NCBI RefSeq assembly: GCF_003050705.1
Contig: NZ_QAOG01000001.1
Span: 479,105 to 543,104, forward strand
DNA length: 64,000 bases
Direction of reading: 5' to 3'
Source: Sphingomonas aurantiaca
GTDB taxonomy: Bacteria > Pseudomonadota > Alphaproteobacteria > Sphingomonadales > Sphingomonadaceae
Under the pieces are notes generated by a model. That model worked only from the letters and a program-made list of their open reading frames with translations. It was not told the origin of the DNA and ran no database searches. The position numbers were made by a program, and so were the translations under genes. Shown piece after piece: positions 60,819 to 64,000 of the stretch; position 1 is the stretch's first letter, and each line of letters starts with the position of its first letter.

Positions 60819-62402
60819 ATGAAGCCACTGGTCACTATTGGATTTCTTGGATCTACGCTGGACTCTGGGAAATTCGGTCCCTCGCGTTGGAATAAATGGC
60901 GGCCGTCAGTCGGTCTGTGCATGCATGAAGACCTGCGGATCGACCGGTTCGTGCTGCTGCATGGTACGTCGCACGGCCGGCTCGCCGAATATATCGCCGA
61001 CGACATCACATCGATCTCGCCGGAGACGCAGGTCGACCGGCGCGTGATCGATTTTGCCAACGCCTGGGACTTTGAGGAGGTTTACGGAAAGCTGCTCGAC
61101 TTCGCGCGCGCCTATCCGTTCGATCCCGATGCCGAGGATTACCTCGTGCACATCACAACCGGCACGCACGTCGCGCAGATCTGCCTCTTCCTGCTGACCG
61201 AGGCGCACTACCTCCCGGGCCGATTGATCCAGACCCAGCCGCAGCGCGGCACTCCGTCGAGTGCGCCCGGCAGCTGGGACATCATCGACCTCGATCTGTC
61301 GCGCTACGACAGCATCGCGACGCGCTTCGCCGCGGTCGCTGCCGAGAGCACCTCGTTTCTCAAATCCGGGATCGATACGCGCAACCTGGCCTTCAACCGG
61401 ATGATCGACGATATCGAGCAGGTTGCGGTGCGCTCCAAGGCACCGGTGTTGCTGATGGGGCCGACCGGCGCGGGCAAGAGTCAGCTGGCGCGAAGGATCT
61501 ATGAACTCAAGCGGCTCAAGCATCAGGTGCGCGGACCGTTCGTCGAAGTGAATTGCGCGACGCTCAAGGGCGATGGCGCGATGTCCGCCTTGTTCGGGCA
61601 TAAAAAGGGGGCATTCACCGGCGCGGCGGCCGACCGGCCGGGCCTGTTGCGCACCGCCGATACCGGCACGCTCTTCCTTGACGAGATCGGCGAACTCGGG
61701 CTCGACGAGCAGGCGATGATCCTGCGCGCGATCGAGGACAAGCGCTTCCTCCCCGTCGGCGCCGACAAGGAGGCGGCGAGCGATTTTCAGCTGATTGCCG
61801 GCACCAACCGCGATCTTGGACAGTGCGTTCGGCAAGGCACGTTTCGCGATGATCTCTACGCCCGGCTCAATCTGTGGACCTTCACCCTTCCGGGCCTGCG
61901 CGACCGTCGCGAGGATATCGCGCCCAATCTCGACTATGAACTCGACCGCTTCGCCGAACGCGAAGGCACGCGCGTGACCTTTAACAAGGAAGCGCGTGAC
62001 CGCTTCCTTGCCTTCGCCTGCGCGCCGGACGCCGAATGGCACGGCAACTTCCGTGACCTTGCGTCGAGCGTGACGCGGATGGCGACGTTCAGCCCCAAAG
62101 GAAGGATCGATCTCGACGGCGTCGAAGCGGAGATTACGCGGCTGAAGCGCGCATGGTCTAGCGGCGACGATACAGGCGATCAGCTTTCGGCCGTCCTTTC
62201 CCCGGAACAGCTAGACGCACTTGATCCGTTCGACCGCGTGCAGCTCGCCCATGTTCTCGACACCTGTCGGAAGAGTCGCTCGCTTTCCGAAGCGGGACGC
62301 ATATTGTTCGCCTCGTCCCGCATGCGCCGGACATCCTCCAATGATGCGGATCGGCTGCGGAAATATCTGGCACGGTTTGATCTGTCCTGGTCCGATTTAT
62401 GA
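60819..62402 (+). CDS. rtcR: RtcR, sigma-54 activator of the RNA repair operon with CARF-type sensor
   Basis: 527 residues, close to E. coli RtcR. The N-terminal CARF-like Rossmann domain (1-180) contains VTIGFLGSTLDSG, SRWNKWRPS and YLVHITTGTHVAQIC. The AAA+ domain has Walker A GPTGAGKS (214-221), the sigma-54 contact loop GAFTGA and Walker B LFLDEIGELG. The C-terminal region (about 460-527) extends beyond E. coli and has a helix-turn-helix-like SEAGRILFASSRM. CARF domains usually bind RNA ends or cyclic nucleotides, so it likely senses damaged RNA. ATG 60819. Confidence 0.97.
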   Translation: MKPLVTIGFLGSTLDSGKFGPSRWNKWRPSVGLCMHEDLRIDRFVLLHGTSHGRLAEYIADDITSISPETQVDRRVIDFANAWDFEEVYGKLLDFARAYPFDPDAEDYLVHITTGTHVAQICLFLLTEAHYLPGRLIQTQPQRGTPSSAPGSWDIIDLDLSRYDSIATRFAAVAAESTSFLKSGIDTRNLAFNRMIDDIEQVAVRSKAPVLLMGPTGAGKSQLARRIYELKRLKHQVRGPFVEVNCATLKGDGAMSALFGHKKGAFTGAAADRPGLLRTADTGTLFLDEIGELGLDEQAMILRAIEDKRFLPVGADKEAASDFQLIAGTNRDLGQCVRQGTFRDDLYARLNLWTFTLPGLRDRREDIAPNLDYELDRFAEREGTRVTFNKEARDRFLAFACAPDAEWHGNFRDLASSVTRMATFSPKGRIDLDGVEAEITRLKRAWSSGDDTGDQLSAVLSPEQLDALDPFDRVQLAHVLDTCRKSRSLSEAGRILFASSRMRRTSSNDADRLRKYLARFDLSWSDL

Positions 62403-62545
62403 TAGCGTGACGCACGCGGTGCCTGCCGCATCTTGTGCCCAGCAGAACCCTGTAGATGCCACTGCGGACTGGGACATGCCGGATTTCATTCATCCGGACT
62501 GGGATCTATGGGCCCGACAGGACATTCATCCTGCCGATAACGACT

Positions 62546-63895
62546 TTAGCGCAGTCCCATTCGGTCCAGCTTTTTGAGCAGGCCGACCCGCGACAGGCCG
62601 AGGTGGCGCGCGGTGTGCGTGTGATTATGGCCGGTTCGCGCCAACGTCTCGGTGATACGGCGATACTCAAGCGCTGCTATCTCTTCCTCGAGCGTTTGTG
62701 GCGTGCCGATGGTCGGCAGGTCGGCGACCGGGTCGCCTACGGCGAAGGCGAGATCGGTTGCGCCAACGTCGACACCGGTTGCCGATTGCGGGGCCAGGGC
62801 GGCGGCGCATTCGACGGCCGCGCGGAGTTCGCGGACATTGCCGGGCCAGCGCCGCGTTGTCAGCCAGCCCAGTGCGTCGGGGGTGAACTGGCCCATACCA
62901 TTGCTGGCACGGCGCAGGAAGACCGAGGCGAGCAGGGGCACGTCGCCCGGGCGTTCGTCGAGCGACGGCGTGCGCAGGACGACGCCTTTCAGTCGGTAAT
63001 ACAGGTCTTCGCGAAAGCTGCCGTCGGCAACGCAGGCGGCGAGGTCGCGATGGGTCGCGGCAACGATGCGGACGTCGGCGGCGCGCGGCGCGCGCGCGCC
63101 GACTGGCTGAAAGCTGCCGTCGGCCAGGAAGCGGAGCAGCTTGACCTGCATAACCGCGGGCATCTCGCCGATTTCGTCGAGAAAAAGCGTACCGCCGGCG
63201 GCGGTCTCGACGAGCCCTGGACGGTCGCTGGTGGCTCCGGTGAAACTGCCCTTGAGATGGCCGAACAGCTCGCTTTCGAGCAGCTCGGGCGGAATCGCAC
63301 CGCAATGGACCGGCACGAGCTTCCGGTCGGCGCGCGGGGAGGCATAGTGGAGCGCACGCGCGACCAGTTCCTTGCCGGTACCGCTTGGACCGAGCACCAG
63401 AACGGGCAGACGGGTCGGTGCGACCCGACGGATCAGGTCGCGCAATGCGGCCATCACCGGTGTAGTGCCGATGAGTCCCATATCCTCGGCACCGGTGTCG
63501 CGCGCCTTCAGCGCGGCGAGTTCGCGCGCGAGGCCCGCGCGTTCCATAGCGCGCGCGACGACGATGCGCAGGATGTCGGGGTCGACGGGCTTGGCAAGGA
63601 AATCCCATGCGCCGGCATCGATCGCCTTCAGCGCAAGCGCGTGGTCGGCGTGCCCGGTCATGACGATGACGGGCGCAGGCGCGAAGCTGGCGATCAGCGC
63701 AAGGCCGGCTTCTGGGTCATGGTGTGGCGGCATCGCGAGATCGAGCAGGACGAGGTCGGCGGGTGCCTCGGCGAAGGCCGCACGCGCAGCGTCGCCGTCA
63801 CCGACCACGCGGACGTCATGGCCCAGACCGCGCAGCCACGCGCCGGTGAGGCGCTGAAAGGCGGGTTCGTCGTCGGCCAGCAGGATGCCGCTCAT
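62546..63895 (-). CDS. NtrC-family sigma-54 response regulator
   Basis: 449 residues from ATG 63895. Receiver domain with Asp52 (LVLLDLAMPP), AAA+ domain with GPSGTGKE, GSFTGA (Ser in place of Ala at position two) and LFLDEIGEMP, and a Fis-type helix-turn-helix at the end (NHTHTARHLGLSRVGLLKKL). It activates sigma-54 promoters when phosphorylated. The partner kinase lies immediately upstream (one-base overlap). No link to the RNA-repair operon is seen other than nearness. Confidence 0.92.
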   Translation of the reverse strand: MSGILLADDEPAFQRLTGAWLRGLGHDVRVVGDGDAARAAFAEAPADLVLLDLAMPPHHDPEAGLALIASFAPAPVIVMTGHADHALALKAIDAGAWDFLAKPVDPDILRIVVARAMERAGLARELAALKARDTGAEDMGLIGTTPVMAALRDLIRRVAPTRLPVLVLGPSGTGKELVARALHYASPRADRKLVPVHCGAIPPELLESELFGHLKGSFTGATSDRPGLVETAAGGTLFLDEIGEMPAVMQVKLLRFLADGSFQPVGARAPRAADVRIVAATHRDLAACVADGSFREDLYYRLKGVVLRTPSLDERPGDVPLLASVFLRRASNGMGQFTPDALGWLTTRRWPGNVRELRAAVECAAALAPQSATGVDVGATDLAFAVGDPVADLPTIGTPQTLEEEIAALEYRRITETLARTGHNHTHTARHLGLSRVGLLKKLDRMGLR

Positions 63896-64000
63896 CACAG
63901 ATCTCCGAAGGTAAGACGGAAGCAGGTCGACCAGCCCGGCCGCTGGACGAGTGTGACGGTTCCGCCATGCGCCTCCATGATGCGGCGGACGATGGCGAGG
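63895..64000 (-). CDS. Sensor histidine kinase, C-terminal end only
   Basis: The last 34 residues are visible: LAIVRRIMEAHGGTVTLVQR then PGWSTCFRLTFGDL. This is the G2-box end of a HATPase domain. TGATG overlap shows it is translated together with the NtrC-type regulator. The rest lies outside the window, so its sensing domain is unknown. Confidence 0.88.
   Translation of the reverse strand, partial: LAIVRRIMEAHGGTVTLVQRPGWSTCFRLTFGDL

Noticed and set aside
51005..64000. Right attachment site (copy of the tRNA-Ser 3' end)
   Set aside because: I looked for the words CCCTCCCGCTCCGCCA and TTCGAATCCCTCCCG downstream and saw none in the window.

Overview
This 64 kb window is high-GC chromosomal DNA from an alphaproteobacterium, most likely a sphingomonad (Sphingomonas or a close relative; inference). 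The evidence is the dense high-GC coding with many ATGA/GTGA overlaps between genes, a quinol oxidase operon joined to a RegB/RegA pair, a ybgC-tolQRAB-pal cluster, and several families of GC-rich inverted repeats between genes.

Layout. 1-1.4 kb: start of an aa3-type cytochrome c oxidase locus (ctaC, ctaD) on the minus strand. 1.5-5.5 kb: pyrE-pdxJ-acpS-lepB-perM-like operon. 5.5-11.7 kb: glycosyltransferases, a membrane protein, a DUF2141 protein and ubiG. 11.7-14.1 kb: aspartokinase and a nitronate monooxygenase-like protein. 14.4-20.3 kb: a lipoprotein, then ybgC-tolQ-tolR-tolA-tolB-pal. 20.4-31.1 kb: S1/P1 nuclease, isoaspartyl peptidase, acyltransferase, ispG, an AbrB/VapC toxin-antitoxin pair, EamA transporter, GNAT enzyme, pyrophosphatase, M61 peptidase and YedI-like protein. 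31.2-39.5 kb: adenine deaminase, SBF-like transporter, a bacteriophytochrome kinase, an esterase and two MFS transporters. 39.7-46.6 kb: cyoABCD-surf1-regB-regA. 46.6-50.8 kb: radical SAM (SplB-like), DODA-type dioxygenase, FMN reductase, pirin and a cyclophilin.

50.9-56.3 kb is an eroded mobile region. It starts at tRNA-Ser(GGA) and holds a multiply broken integrase, two tandem copies of a small exported protein, small unknown ORFs, and an IS3-family insertion sequence that truncates a membrane-protein gene.

56.3-62.4 kb is the most interesting part: an RNA-repair and RNA quality-control locus. On the minus strand the order is Ro60/Rsr (TROVE) protein, three tandem noncoding RNAs, rtcB (RNA ligase), rtcA (RNA 3'-phosphate cyclase). 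The divergent gene is rtcR, a sigma-54 activator with an N-terminal CARF-type domain, and a consensus-perfect sigma-54 promoter faces the rsr side. Each noncoding RNA is closed by a perfect terminal stem, carries a GGCRAATGCCG...GGACTACA signature, and contains a tRNA T-arm. The middle one also has a D-arm placed after the T-arm, with the acceptor-like helix capped by a GCAA tetraloop, so it looks like a circularly permuted tRNA minus its anticodon arm. This fits the known bacterial Y RNA (YrlA) plan, but here in three diverging tandem copies inside the operon. The window ends with an NtrC-type response regulator and the tail of its histidine kinase.

GC-rich inverted repeats are frequent from 2.9 to 38.2 kb and none was seen after that. 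Several lie where they affect genes: they appear to supply the Shine-Dalgarno sequence of acpS and tolR, encode N-terminal residues of tolB and the nitronate monooxygenase, and one perfect palindrome contains a start codon.
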